A stretch of DNA of 64,000 nucleotides from Hathewaya massiliensis (GTDB lineage Bacteria > Bacillota > Clostridia > Clostridiales > Clostridiaceae), in NCBI RefSeq assembly GCF_902143515.1, contig NZ_CABFVD010000005.1:124001-188000 (forward strand). The letters are read 5' to 3'. A model generated the notes under the pieces. The model saw only the letters and a program-made list of their open reading frames with translations. It ran no database searches and had not been told where the DNA came from. Positions 6,505 to 14,845 of this stretch are shown in pieces. The position numbers and the translations under genes were made by a program. How positions within the stretch are numbered: the first letter of the stretch is position 1; the number at the start of each line of letters is the position of its first letter.

Positions 6505-7920
6505 ATGGCTGAAAAAATGGAACTTAAAAATTTAGAGAAAAAATTTGACCTAGCTTGGGACAAGTATAACAAGAAAGATTTAGAAGATGTTCAAGCGTTA
6601 TCATCAAGATATATAGACTTTATGTCTTTATGTAAAACTGAAAGAGAATGTGTTGATGAGTTTATAGCTTTAGCTGAAAAAAAAGGTTATAAAAACCTTG
6701 AAACCTTAGTAAAAGAGGGAACTAAGTTAAATGCTGGGGATAAGGTATATGCTAATTGCATGGGCAAAAGTTTAGTTTTATTCTTAATCGGTTCAGATCC
6801 TATTGAAACAGGTTTAAGGATCTTAGGAGCACACATAGACTCTCCAAGATTAGACTTAAAACAAAATCCACTATATGAAGATTCTGATTTAGCATTCTTA
6901 AAAACTCACTATTATGGTGGAATTAAAAAATACCAATGGGTTACATTACCACTTGCAATTCACGGAGTATTTGTTAAAAAAGATGGTACAGTAGTTAAGG
7001 TTGTAATAGGTGAAGATGATAATGAGCCAGTAATAGGTATTTCAGATTTATTAATTCACTTATCTGCAGATCAAATGCAAAAAACTTTAGCTAAAGGTAT
7101 AGAAGGTGAAGAATTAAATGTTTGTATAGGTTCTATGCCAGTAGAAGACAAAGATGCTAAAGAAAGAGTTAAGTTAAATGTGTTAAGATTATTAAATGAA
7201 AAATATGGAGTAACTGAAGAAGACTTTATATCAGCAGAATTAGAAGTAGTTCCAGCTGGAAGAGCTAGACATTATGGTCTTGATAATTCAATGGTTATGG
7301 CTTATGGACATGACGACAGAGTATGCTCATATACTTCATTTGAAGCTATGCTAGAAGTTGAAAGTTCAGATAAGACTTGCGTAACTTTACTTGTAGATAA
7401 AGAAGAAGTTGGAAGCATAGGTGCTACAGGAATGCAATCTAAATTCTTCGAAAATGCTTTAGCTGAAGTTATAAATTTAAAAGAGGATTACAGTGATTTT
7501 AAATTAAGAAGATCACTTTCAAACTCAAAAATGTTATCTTCAGATGTTAGCGCTGCATATGATCCAACATTTGCATCAGTTTATGAAAAGAAAAACACTG
7601 CTTTCTTTGGTAAAGGTATAGTATTTAATAAATATACTGGGGCTAGAGGAAAAGGTGGATGTAACGATGCTAACGCTGAATACTTAGCTCATTTAAGAAA
7701 TATATTAGATAAACATAACGTTTCATGGCAAACAGCTGAACTTGGAAAGGTTGACCAAGGTGGTGGAGGAACTATAGCTTACATCCTTGCACAATATGGA
7801 ATGGAAGTTATAGACTCAGGAGTAGCATTACACAGCATGCATGCTCCATATGAAATTGCAAGCAAAGCTGATATATTTGAAACTTACAGAGCTTACAAAG
7901 TGTTCTTAGAAGAAGCTTAA
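6505..7920 (+). CDS. M18-family zinc aminopeptidase
   Basis: Cytosolic dinuclear-zinc aminopeptidase that trims N-terminal residues from peptides. Motifs in order: GAHIDSPRLDLKQNP (first metal His and catalytic Asp), THYYGGIKKYQW, YGHDDRVCSYTSFEA (bridging Asp), DKEEVGSIGATGMQS (catalytic Glu-Glu), SSDVSAAYDPTF and the C-terminal HSMHAPYEIASKAD (last zinc His). The 471-aa length and all ligands point to an active enzyme of the ApeA/ApeB type. The start is supported by AAGGGGGG about 8 nt upstream. Monocistronic, with its own promoter and a strong terminator. Confidence 0.93.
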   Translation: MAEKMELKNLEKKFDLAWDKYNKKDLEDVQALSSRYIDFMSLCKTERECVDEFIALAEKKGYKNLETLVKEGTKLNAGDKVYANCMGKSLVLFLIGSDPIETGLRILGAHIDSPRLDLKQNPLYEDSDLAFLKTHYYGGIKKYQWVTLPLAIHGVFVKKDGTVVKVVIGEDDNEPVIGISDLLIHLSADQMQKTLAKGIEGEELNVCIGSMPVEDKDAKERVKLNVLRLLNEKYGVTEEDFISAELEVVPAGRARHYGLDNSMVMAYGHDDRVCSYTSFEAMLEVESSDKTCVTLLVDKEEVGSIGATGMQSKFFENALAEVINLKEDYSDFKLRRSLSNSKMLSSDVSAAYDPTFASVYEKKNTAFFGKGIVFNKYTGARGKGGCNDANAEYLAHLRNILDKHNVSWQTAELGKVDQGGGGTIAYILAQYGMEVIDSGVALHSMHAPYEIASKADIFETYRAYKVFLEEA

Positions 7921-7939
7921 TACAATTATTAATAAAAAT

Positions 7940-7969
7940 AAAACCTTCTTAAAATTTTAAGAAGGTTTT
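7940..7969. terminator. Bidirectional terminator between the M18 peptidase and PHP genes
   Basis: A perfect palindrome AAAACCTTCTTAAAA followed by its complement, T-rich on the right and A-rich on the left, between two convergent genes. Confidence 0.85.
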
Positions 7970-7988
7970 ACTTTTTATTTAACAAATA

Positions 7989-8819
7989 TTAATCGTTATT
8001 TAAGGCTATTAGAAAATCATTTAAAGGATCACCACTTAGGGTACAGTTGCCTAAATATCCGTGTCTTTTATCTCCATCTATGCCATGATAGTCAGAACCA
8101 GCTGTATAAACCCAGTTCTTATCTTCACAGATACTTATATATCTATTAAAATCATTTTTCTTATTTAGAGGATAATTAGCTTCTAATCCATCTAAGTCTA
8201 AATCTAAAAATTTATCTAAAGGACTTTTATTTATAAGCACTGGATGAGCAAGTATTCTAAGGGCATTATGTTTTTTTAAGATTTTTAGACCTTCCTCTAA
8301 AGTAATAGTATCGTTTGGCACATAGGCTGGGCTTTCTTTTCCTAAATACACGTCAAATATATGTGAAAAATCATTGTCATATCCAGCATTTTGTATTGCT
8401 TTTGCTATATGTGGTCTTGCTAAGGTTCCCTTAGATTGCTTTATAAGATTATTAAAATCTATATTGATATTAAAGTATATTTTAAGTCCTTCTAAAATCT
8501 TTCTTCCTCTTTCATATCTACTTTCTTTTATTTCTTGTAATAGATTTAAAAAATCCTTATCCATAAAAGAATCATCTTTAAAGTACCCTAAAAGATGTAT
8601 ACTTTCTCCATTAAATTTTGTGGTAAGTTCTATACCAGGAATTACTTTTAAGTTATATTTGGATTGAAGGTAGATAGCCTTCTTTACAGAGTCTACAGTA
8701 TCATGATCTGTAATACTTATTATATCTAAATCTCTTTCTTTAGCTTTTATCATTAACTCTTCTACTTCTAATGTACCATCTGAGGCAATGGTATGCATGT
8801 GTAAGTCCGCTTTAATCAT
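7989..8819 (-). CDS. PHP-domain phosphoesterase (TrpH/YciV-like)
   Basis: Small stand-alone PHP protein of the TrpH/YciV group, whose characterised members hydrolyse phosphodiester or 3',5'-bisphosphate bonds with a metal cluster. Seen: HMHTIASDGTL near the N-terminus, SITDHDTVD, GIELTTKF, ARPHIAKAI, ILAHPVL and GSDYHGID near the C-terminus; together these are the metal-binding His/Asp residues of the PHP TIM barrel. 276 aa is the normal length. The ATG follows AGAGGTG at 6 nt. It diverges from the folate cluster and has no obvious functional partner. Substrate unknown. Confidence 0.85.
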   Translation of the reverse strand: MIKADLHMHTIASDGTLEVEELMIKAKERDLDIISITDHDTVDSVKKAIYLQSKYNLKVIPGIELTTKFNGESIHLLGYFKDDSFMDKDFLNLLQEIKESRYERGRKILEGLKIYFNINIDFNNLIKQSKGTLARPHIAKAIQNAGYDNDFSHIFDVYLGKESPAYVPNDTITLEEGLKILKKHNALRILAHPVLINKSPLDKFLDLDLDGLEANYPLNKKNDFNRYISICEDKNWVYTAGSDYHGIDGDKRHGYLGNCTLSGDPLNDFLIALNND

Positions 8820-8996
8820 TTAAAACACCTCTTTTCAACTAGCCTATATTAAACTATTTTATCTCTATTGGTAAGATATTTGTATCTGTATATAGGTTGT
8901 ATTTTAAAACATAATGTGACATAATTTATTATATCATATATAAATTAAAATTATTAATTAGTAAAAATTTTTCTCAAAATATATAAGGGTGATTAC

Positions 8997-9596
8997 ATGT
9001 ATTTATTAATTGACAACTATGACTCTTTTGTTCATAATCTTTTTATGTATTTTAAAGAATTAGGTCAAGAGGTCATAATATATAGAAATGATGAAATAGA
9101 AATTGAAGATATAAGAGCTTTAGATCTTAAGGGGATAATAATTTCACCAGGACCTAAGGATCCACGGGATACTGGAATTTGTTTAAAAGTCATAGAGGAA
9201 TTTAAGGGGAAGATACCCATACTTGGCATATGTTTAGGACATCAAAGTATAGCTTATAGTTTTGGCGGAAAAATAATAAAAGGAAAAGCTCCAATGCATG
9301 GTAAAGTATCTTCCATAGAACATATAGGTAAAGGTGTATTTAAGGGGTTGAAGTCACCTTTGAAAGTTACAAGATATCACTCTCTCATAGTGGAAAAGTC
9401 TAGTATTCAAAGGAGTTTTATCATAACAGCTATATCAGAAGATGGTGTTATTATGGGGATTAGGCATAAGGAGTATTTTTTGGAAGGGCTTCAATTTCAT
9501 CCAGAAGCTGTTTTAACAGAGTATGGCCATAGTATGATTAAAAACTTTATTGATGAAAGTTGTGATTATTGGAATAATAATCAAAGTGAAATTTAG
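8997..9596 (+). CDS. pabA: Aminodeoxychorismate synthase, glutamine amidotransferase subunit
   Basis: Supplies ammonia from glutamine to PabB for 4-amino-4-deoxychorismate, the first step towards p-aminobenzoate. The class I amidotransferase triad is visible: Cys79 in GICLGHQ, and His168 and Glu170 in LQFHPEA. The N-terminal DNYDSFVHNL is typical of PabA/TrpG. Genomic position decides in favour of PabA: pabB, pabC and folE follow in the same direction, and no other tryptophan genes are present. AGGGTGA lies 5-6 nt before the ATG. It may also serve anthranilate synthase, as some PabA proteins do. Confidence 0.92.
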   Translation: MYLLIDNYDSFVHNLFMYFKELGQEVIIYRNDEIEIEDIRALDLKGIIISPGPKDPRDTGICLKVIEEFKGKIPILGICLGHQSIAYSFGGKIIKGKAPMHGKVSSIEHIGKGVFKGLKSPLKVTRYHSLIVEKSSIQRSFIITAISEDGVIMGIRHKEYFLEGLQFHPEAVLTEYGHSMIKNFIDESCDYWNNNQSEI

Positions 9597-9659
9597 AAGT
9601 TTGATTTATTGAAATTTCATATATAATATACAATATAAAAAGTAGGGGGCTTAGGAATA

Positions 9660-11027
9660 GTGTTATTAAAAGAGTTAAATACTAATCTTAGTTCAGAGAA
9701 GATATACGAAATATTTAAAGATGAAATTGATAGTGCCTTTTTGGATAGTTCTATGGTAGAGGATAATTTAGGTGAGTTTTCCTTTATAGGATTAAATCCT
9801 TTTAAGAGGGTTAGATTAGAAAAACATAAGGTTTATATAAATGATAGGGAAACTAAAGAGAATATATTTAAAGTTTTAAAGACAATAACAGATAAATATA
9901 AATTTAAAAATAATACAGAAATTCCTTTTATATCAGGGGGGATTGGTTATTTATCTTATGATTTTGGAAGAACACTTGAAAAGTTTTCAGATACAGCAAA
10001 AGAAGAGGTGGATATTCCTCTTTATATCTTTAATTTTTATGATAACTTAATAATTTTTGATCACATTAAGCATAAGAAGTATATATCTTCATTAGGTATA
10101 TTAGAGGAAGAAGAGGAAAGTGTTAGAAAAGTATTAGAAAGAATACAAGAATACGAGCTTAAAGAAAATCATAAGGAAGAACATATAGAAATAAATCATA
10201 ATTATAGGATTGAGGAATTCACATCTAATTTTACTAGAGAAGAATATGAGGAAACTGTAGAGAAGGTTAGAAAATATATAGAAGAAGGGCATATTTATAT
10301 TACTAATTTTACACAAAGGTTTTTAAAGGAAGTTAAAGAAGAACCCTATAATATATATAAGAAACTAAGATTTTTAAGTCCAGCACCCTTTGCAGCTTAC
10401 TTAAACTATGGGGATTTTAAAATACTAAGTTCATCTCCAGAGCGTTTTATAAAGATAGAAGATAAAATAGTTCAGACTAGACCTATAAAAGGGACAAGAC
10501 CTAGGGGAAAAACTAGAGAAGAAGATGAAAATAATAAAGAGGAACTAAAAAATAGTGAAAAGGATAGGTCTGAATTACTTATGATTGTAGACCTTGAGAG
10601 AAATGACTTAAGTAAGGTTTGCACTGAGCATAGTGTAAAGGTTGCTGAACTATTTGAAATTGAAGAGTATAGTACAGTATTTCATTTAGTATCAACTATA
10701 AAAGGAAGGCTTAAAGAAGATAAAGATTGTATAGACTGTATAAAGGCTACTTTCCCAGGAGGGTCTATTACAGGTGCACCTAAAATACGATCTATGGAAA
10801 TTATAGAGGAATTAGAAGGTTTAAAGAGAAATATATATACAGGGGCTATAGGATATATTGGTTTTGATGGAAACTGTGATTTTAATATTATAATTAGAAC
10901 TATATTATATAAGGATAATGTTGCTTATTTTGGAGTAGGTGGTGGAATCACCTATGAATCAGAAAAAGAATTTGAATTTGAGGAAACTCTTCATAAAGCT
11001 AAGGCAATAATGAAAGCTTTAAGTTAG
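9660..11027 (+). CDS. pabB: Aminodeoxychorismate synthase component I
   Basis: Converts chorismate plus ammonia from PabA to 4-amino-4-deoxychorismate. The chorismate-binding domain fills the C-terminal two thirds: PIKGTRPRG (the Lys of PIKGT is the nucleophile that separates PabB from TrpE, which has PIAGT), DLERNDLSKVC, PGGSITGAPKIRSME and TGAIGYIGFDG. The N-terminal 150 residues are the less conserved beta-sandwich. 455 aa is normal. The start is GTG (9660) with TAGGGGG about 10 nt upstream. It precedes pabC by 10 bp, so it is co-transcribed with it. Confidence 0.95.
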   Translation: MLLKELNTNLSSEKIYEIFKDEIDSAFLDSSMVEDNLGEFSFIGLNPFKRVRLEKHKVYINDRETKENIFKVLKTITDKYKFKNNTEIPFISGGIGYLSYDFGRTLEKFSDTAKEEVDIPLYIFNFYDNLIIFDHIKHKKYISSLGILEEEEESVRKVLERIQEYELKENHKEEHIEINHNYRIEEFTSNFTREEYEETVEKVRKYIEEGHIYITNFTQRFLKEVKEEPYNIYKKLRFLSPAPFAAYLNYGDFKILSSSPERFIKIEDKIVQTRPIKGTRPRGKTREEDENNKEELKNSEKDRSELLMIVDLERNDLSKVCTEHSVKVAELFEIEEYSTVFHLVSTIKGRLKEDKDCIDCIKATFPGGSITGAPKIRSMEIIEELEGLKRNIYTGAIGYIGFDGNCDFNIIIRTILYKDNVAYFGVGGGITYESEKEFEFEETLHKAKAIMKALS

Positions 11028-11037
11028 GAGTGAAGTT

Positions 11038-11805
11038 ATGTATATTATTAATGAAGAAGTTTTAGAAAATCCAAAGATAAATTTAGATGAGGGTTTCTTT
11101 TTCGGTGGTGGAGCCTTTGAAACTATACTTTTAAATGGAAATAAGCCTATCTTATTAAAAGAACATTTAGAGAGGCTGAACAATTCACTTAAAAAACTTT
11201 TTATAGATAAAAAAGTTGAAGAAGATTATATAATATCCTTAATAAAAGCGGGAAACTTTGAAAATTGTGCATTAAAAGTTGTTGTTTCTAAGGATAATAT
11301 AGTAGTGTGTAATAGAGAGGTTTCATATAAGGAGGAGCATTATGAGGAAGGCTTTTCTTTAAAAATTGGTGATATTAGGAGGAATCCATATTCACATACA
11401 ACTTATATAAAGAGTTTAAACTATTATGATAATATTATAGAAAAGAAAAAATCAAAAGAAGAAGGTTATGATGAAGTTATTTTTTTGAATACAGAGAATA
11501 AATTAGCAGAGGGAGCAACTACAAATTTATTTTTCATTAAAGATAAAAAAATATGCACCCCTGCCATGCAATGTGGTATATTACCAGGAGTTATTAGAAA
11601 TTATTTAATTCACAATTTAAAAGAGATGTATACCTTGGAAGAAGGGGTTTATACCTTAGAAGATTTATTTTCTTCTGATGGAGTTTTTTTAACCAACAGC
11701 ATTCTAGGAGTTATGAAGGTTAAATCCATAGAAGGACGTTTTATTATAAATAATTCAAAAGTCAACGAAATAAGGGAACTTTATATGAAATCCTTAGAAC
11801 TTTAA
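11038..11805 (+). CDS. pabC: Aminodeoxychorismate lyase (class IV PLP enzyme)
   Basis: PLP-dependent lyase that releases pyruvate and p-aminobenzoate from aminodeoxychorismate. Seen: GGGAFETILL at the N-terminus, YIKSLNYYDNI with the probable PLP-binding Lys, LAEGATTNLFFI (phosphate-binding and catalytic region), and CGILPGVIRNYL. The length of 255 aa is typical. It lies 10 bp after pabB and 12 bp before folE, with a Shine-Dalgarno AGGAGTGAAG inside the gap. Family motifs alone could also fit a D-amino-acid or branched-chain aminotransferase; the operon position makes PabC the best call. Confidence 0.88.
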   Translation: MYIINEEVLENPKINLDEGFFFGGGAFETILLNGNKPILLKEHLERLNNSLKKLFIDKKVEEDYIISLIKAGNFENCALKVVVSKDNIVVCNREVSYKEEHYEEGFSLKIGDIRRNPYSHTTYIKSLNYYDNIIEKKKSKEEGYDEVIFLNTENKLAEGATTNLFFIKDKKICTPAMQCGILPGVIRNYLIHNLKEMYTLEEGVYTLEDLFSSDGVFLTNSILGVMKVKSIEGRFIINNSKVNEIRELYMKSLEL

Positions 11806-11817
11806 AGGAGTGATTTT

Positions 11818-12372
11818 ATGGCAGATAAAGAGAAAATCAAAGAAGCAGTAAAAACTATAATAGAAGCTGTAGGTGAGGATGTAAATCGAGAAGGGTTAAA
11901 AGAAACTCCAGATAGAATAGGGAGAATGTATGAAGAAATATTTAGTGGATTAAATGAGGATCCTAAAATTCATCTAAGCAAAACCTTTAATGTGGATAAT
12001 GACAATTTAGTCATAGAAAAAGATATTCATTTTTATTCTATGTGTGAACATCATTTCCTTCCTTTCTTTGGTAATGCGCACATAGCCTATATACCAAATG
12101 GAAAAGTAGTAGGTCTTAGTAAACTTGCTAGAACAGTAGAGGTTTTTGCAAAAAGGCCTCAGCTTCAGGAAAGGTTAACTGAGCAAATAGGAAATGCACT
12201 ATTAGAAAACTTAGAATGTAAAGGTGTTATGGTAATTATAGAGGCTGAGCATTTATGCATGAGCATGAGAGGTATTAAAAAGCCTGGAAGTAAAACAGTT
12301 AGTATGTTTATAAGAGGAAGTCTAGAAAAAGATATAGATATGCAAAATCATATATTAAATCTTATAAAATAA
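11818..12372 (+). CDS. folE: GTP cyclohydrolase I
   Basis: Zinc enzyme that converts GTP to 7,8-dihydroneopterin triphosphate, the entry to the pterin branch of folate synthesis. Seen: [10 protein letters not shown] (zinc Cys and His), [20 protein letters not shown], and [17 protein letters not shown] with the last zinc Cys. 184 aa, standard FolE1 length, without N-terminal extension. It starts 12 bp after pabC with AAAGGAGTGA upstream. The final gene of the pab part of the operon; the gap of about 100 bp to folP carries inverted repeats. Confidence 0.96.
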   Translation: MADKEKIKEAVKTIIEAVGEDVNREGLKETPDRIGRMYEEIFSGLNEDPKIHLSKTFNVDNDNLVIEKDIHFYSMCEHHFLPFFGNAHIAYIPNGKVVGLSKLARTVEVFAKRPQLQERLTEQIGNALLENLECKGVMVIIEAEHLCMSMRGIKKPGSKTVSMFIRGSLEKDIDMQNHILNLIK

Positions 12373-12401
12373 AAAAATTTAACCTTTAAATAAGATCATT
12401 T

Positions 12402-12449
12402 TTAACATTGATATAAATATTTAATGTTAATACAAATATTTAACATTAA
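12402..12449. repeat. Three alternating inverted-repeat arms between folE and folP
   Basis: TTAACATT (12402-12409), TTAATGTTAA (12421-12430) and TTAACATTAA (12440-12449). The middle arm can pair with either neighbour: 8 bp with the left, 10 bp with the right. The two hairpins are therefore mutually exclusive, as in attenuator-like leaders. No T-tract is present, so termination is not evident. Confidence 0.45.
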
Positions 12450-12470
12450 GCAAATAGAAGGTGAATGTTT

Positions 12471-13292
12471 ATGGCTAAGGAAATGAAAATAGGAAATAAA
12501 ACCTTTAACATAGGAAAAGAAACCTATATAATGGGTATTTTAAATGTAACACCAGATTCTTTCTCAGATGGTGGAGAGTTTAACAATATTGAAAGAGCTG
12601 TAATTCATGCAAAAGAGATGATAGTAGAAGGGGCCACAATTATAGATATAGGTGGTGAATCTACCAGACCAAATCATACACCTGTAGGGGAAGATGAAGA
12701 GATAAAACGAGTAATTCCTATAATAAAGGCTATTAGGCAGGAACTAGATATTCCTATATCTATAGATACTTATAAAGGTAGAGTTGCAGAATTTGCCTTA
12801 GAAGCCGGTGCTAACCTTATAAATGACGTATGGGGATTTAAAAGAGATCCTAAAATAAAAGAAGTCGCAGCTTATTACAATGTGCCTTGCTGTTTAATGC
12901 ATAATAGAGAAAATATGGATTATAAAGACTTTTTAAAGGATGTAATACTAGATCTTAAGTACTCTGTGGATTTAGCTTTAAAAGCAGGGGTAAGTGAAGA
13001 AAATATAATTTTAGATCCAGGTATTGGCTTTGCTAAGACTTTAGAGCATAACTTATTGTTTATGAATAACTTGGATATATTAAAAAAGGAATTTTCTTAT
13101 CCAGTATTACTAGGAACTTCAAGAAAATCAATGATTGGAAAAACCTTAGATCTTGAAGTTTCAGAAAGATTAGAAGGAACAATTGCAACTACGGTAGTAG
13201 GTGTTATGAAAGGCTGCGATTTTATAAGAGTTCATGATGTACGTGAAAATTATAGGGCAGCTAAAATGACCGATGCAATTTTAGGAAGATAG
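12471..13292 (+). CDS. folP: Dihydropteroate synthase
   Basis: Condenses p-aminobenzoate with 6-hydroxymethyl-7,8-dihydropterin diphosphate; the sulfonamide target. TIM-barrel motifs in order: MGILNVTPDSFSDGG, DIGGESTRPN, ISIDTYKGRVAEFALEAGA, LINDVWGF, LDPGIGFAKT, LLGTSRKSMIG and IRVHDV. I start at 12471 because AAGGTGA ends 6 nt before it; an ATG two codons upstream (12465) directly abuts the Shine-Dalgarno. 273 aa, normal. It lies 10 bp before the folB-folK fusion, which makes the preceding pathway intermediates. Confidence 0.96.
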   Translation: MAKEMKIGNKTFNIGKETYIMGILNVTPDSFSDGGEFNNIERAVIHAKEMIVEGATIIDIGGESTRPNHTPVGEDEEIKRVIPIIKAIRQELDIPISIDTYKGRVAEFALEAGANLINDVWGFKRDPKIKEVAAYYNVPCCLMHNRENMDYKDFLKDVILDLKYSVDLALKAGVSEENIILDPGIGFAKTLEHNLLFMNNLDILKKEFSYPVLLGTSRKSMIGKTLDLEVSERLEGTIATTVVGVMKGCDFIRVHDVRENYRAAKMTDAILGR

Positions 13293-13302
13293 GAGATAAA
13301 GC

Positions 13303-14121
13303 ATGGATAAAATTACAATAAAAGATCTTGAAGTCTTTGCAAACCATGGATATTTTAAAGAAGAAAAAGTACTAGGACAAAAATTCCTAATTTCTTTAGA
13401 AGTTGGTTTAGATTTTCAAAAAGCTGCTAAGGAAGATGACCTTAAGGAAACAGTTCACTATGGTATACTTTGTGAAGATGTGGAAAGGGAATTTAAAAGA
13501 GAAACCTTTGATTTAATTGAAAAAGCAGCACAATATACTGTAGACTTTATTTTAAATAAATATCCAGAAATAATGAAGATAAAACTTGAAGTAAAAAAAC
13601 CTTGGGCTCCTATAGGAAAACCTCTTAAATATGCAGCAGTATCAATAAAAAGAAGAAGATCAAAAGCTTACATTGCCATGGGATCTAACATGGGAGATAA
13701 AGAGGAAAATCTTAAGAGGGCTATAAAACTTATAGGAGAATCAAATCATACAAGGATTAAAAAAACATCTAAGTTTTACTCTACAAAGCCTGTAGGATAT
13801 ATAGAACAAGATGATTTTCTAAATGGTGCATTAGAAGTAGAAACTACTCTTTCTATAATAGAACTTATAGAGTTTTTACTTTCTGTAGAGAAAGAATTAA
13901 AGAGAGAGAGAATAATAAAATGGGGTCCTAGAACCTTAGATTTAGATTTGCTTTTATATGGAGATAAAATAAGCTCTATAGAAGAAGCTGTAGTACCTCA
14001 TCCAAGAATGCATGAGAGAATGTTTGTTATAGAACCATTATGTGAAATAGCACCCTATGCACTTCATCCCCTATTAAATAAGAGGGTTTGGGAGATAAAA
14101 GAGGAACTTACAAAAAAATAA
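13303..14121 (+). CDS. folB-folK: Bifunctional dihydroneopterin aldolase / HPPK (FolB-FolK fusion)
   Basis: Residues 1-116 are FolB: NHGYFKEEKVLGQKF with the conserved Glu, and VKKPWAPIG with catalytic Lys99 or Lys100. Residues 121-272 are FolK: AYIAMGSNMGDKEENL, WGPRTLDLDLLLYG (Mg-binding Asp pair) and VPHPRMHERMFVIEPL. The two domains meet in a basic linker (SIKRRRSK), with no stop or frameshift between them, so this is a true fusion, known in several Firmicutes. It supplies two consecutive steps that give the substrate of FolP, the gene 10 bp upstream. Last gene of the folate cluster, followed by a terminator. Confidence 0.95.
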   Translation: MDKITIKDLEVFANHGYFKEEKVLGQKFLISLEVGLDFQKAAKEDDLKETVHYGILCEDVEREFKRETFDLIEKAAQYTVDFILNKYPEIMKIKLEVKKPWAPIGKPLKYAAVSIKRRRSKAYIAMGSNMGDKEENLKRAIKLIGESNHTRIKKTSKFYSTKPVGYIEQDDFLNGALEVETTLSIIELIEFLLSVEKELKRERIIKWGPRTLDLDLLLYGDKISSIEEAVVPHPRMHERMFVIEPLCEIAPYALHPLLNKRVWEIKEELTKK

Positions 14122-14127
14122 AAACTT

Positions 14128-14161
14128 AAAGGAGCTGTTGCACTAATGTAGCAGCTCCTTT
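14128..14161 (+). terminator. Terminator of the folate operon
   Basis: AAAGGAGCTG (14128-14137) pairs with CAGCTCCTTT (14152-14161). The T-tract is short, so strength is uncertain. Confidence 0.7.
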
Positions 14162-14236
14162 GAATTTAAAAAGGTTGTTCATATTCATTTAAAAAAGTAT
14201 TAATTTAACAGACTCTTTAGTTTTAAAATAAAAATT

Positions 14237-14722
14237 TTATTTTTTATTATTAGATATTACATATTCACAGAGATTAAAAATATTATAAGAGGTATACGTA
14301 TCTTTCATAGTTATGTAGTCTTTTTCATAATCTCCATCCCAAGGATAAAGAGAAAGGTAGTTATTGTTGTAAACATCTAATACATATTTCTCATGATTAA
14401 AGGTTATAAATAATTTATATTCAGGTGCTTCTGGTAAGTCTTTGGGTTTTTCTGTAAAGTTATCTTTTTTTAAGTATTTAAAAAATTTCCTTAAAGTAAG
14501 TACTTCACCTTCGTTTAACCTTTGACCTTTATAAAAATTTAGGTATAAAACATTAACTTCTATTGGGTCTTCTTTTTTAAAAGAACTAAGCATCTCATCA
14601 GTATAGTGAGATATGGAAGGTTTCTTTTTTTCAAGTATTGAATTAGGTATCTTTATGTAACAACCAGTTAAAAGCAGAGAAAATACCAATAAAATAGGAA
14701 TTATATATTTAAATTTTTTCAT
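14237..14722 (-). CDS. Small lipoprotein, 161 aa
   Basis: The N-terminus has a basic start, a hydrophobic stretch (YIIPILLVFSLLL) and the lipobox LTGC, so the mature protein should be anchored by diacylglyceryl-Cys21 on the outer face of the membrane. The rest has YKLFITFNHEKYVLDVYNN and YLSLYPWDGDYEKDYITM, which I associate, with moderate confidence, with a clostridial lipoprotein family of unknown function (DUF4883-like). AAGGAG lies 7-8 nt upstream of the ATG. Just 24 bp upstream of the start the left end of an IS element begins, so the gene has lost its original upstream region. Confidence 0.75.
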   Translation of the reverse strand: MKKFKYIIPILLVFSLLLTGCYIKIPNSILEKKKPSISHYTDEMLSSFKKEDPIEVNVLYLNFYKGQRLNEGEVLTLRKFFKYLKKDNFTEKPKDLPEAPEYKLFITFNHEKYVLDVYNNNYLSLYPWDGDYEKDYITMKDTYTSYNIFNLCEYVISNNKK

Positions 14723-14738
14723 AGTTTCACTCCTTTTA

Positions 14739-14746
14739 TAAAAATA
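14739..14746. repeat. Left copy of 8-bp target-site duplication
   Basis: TAAAAATA, directly adjoining the left end of the IS element and identical to 16020-16027. Eight base pairs is the duplication size known for IS6-family elements. Confidence 0.65.
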
Positions 14747-14845
14747 CGATCTGTTAAGTTATATGAACATTGCTCTTCTCAACCATAAGAAATATAATAA
14801 GTTTGCTTACAACCAAATATCCCCCATGAAAAGGAGAGAAGAACA

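Noticed and set aside
8820-8996. Tetrahydrofolate riboswitch before pabA
   Set aside because: A folate cluster invites one, but no folT/THF consensus or suitable pseudoknot pairing could be recognised here or in the folE-folP gap.
12465-12470. Start of folP at the first ATG
   Set aside because: It directly abuts the Shine-Dalgarno; the ATG six bases later has normal spacing and gives the usual N-terminus.
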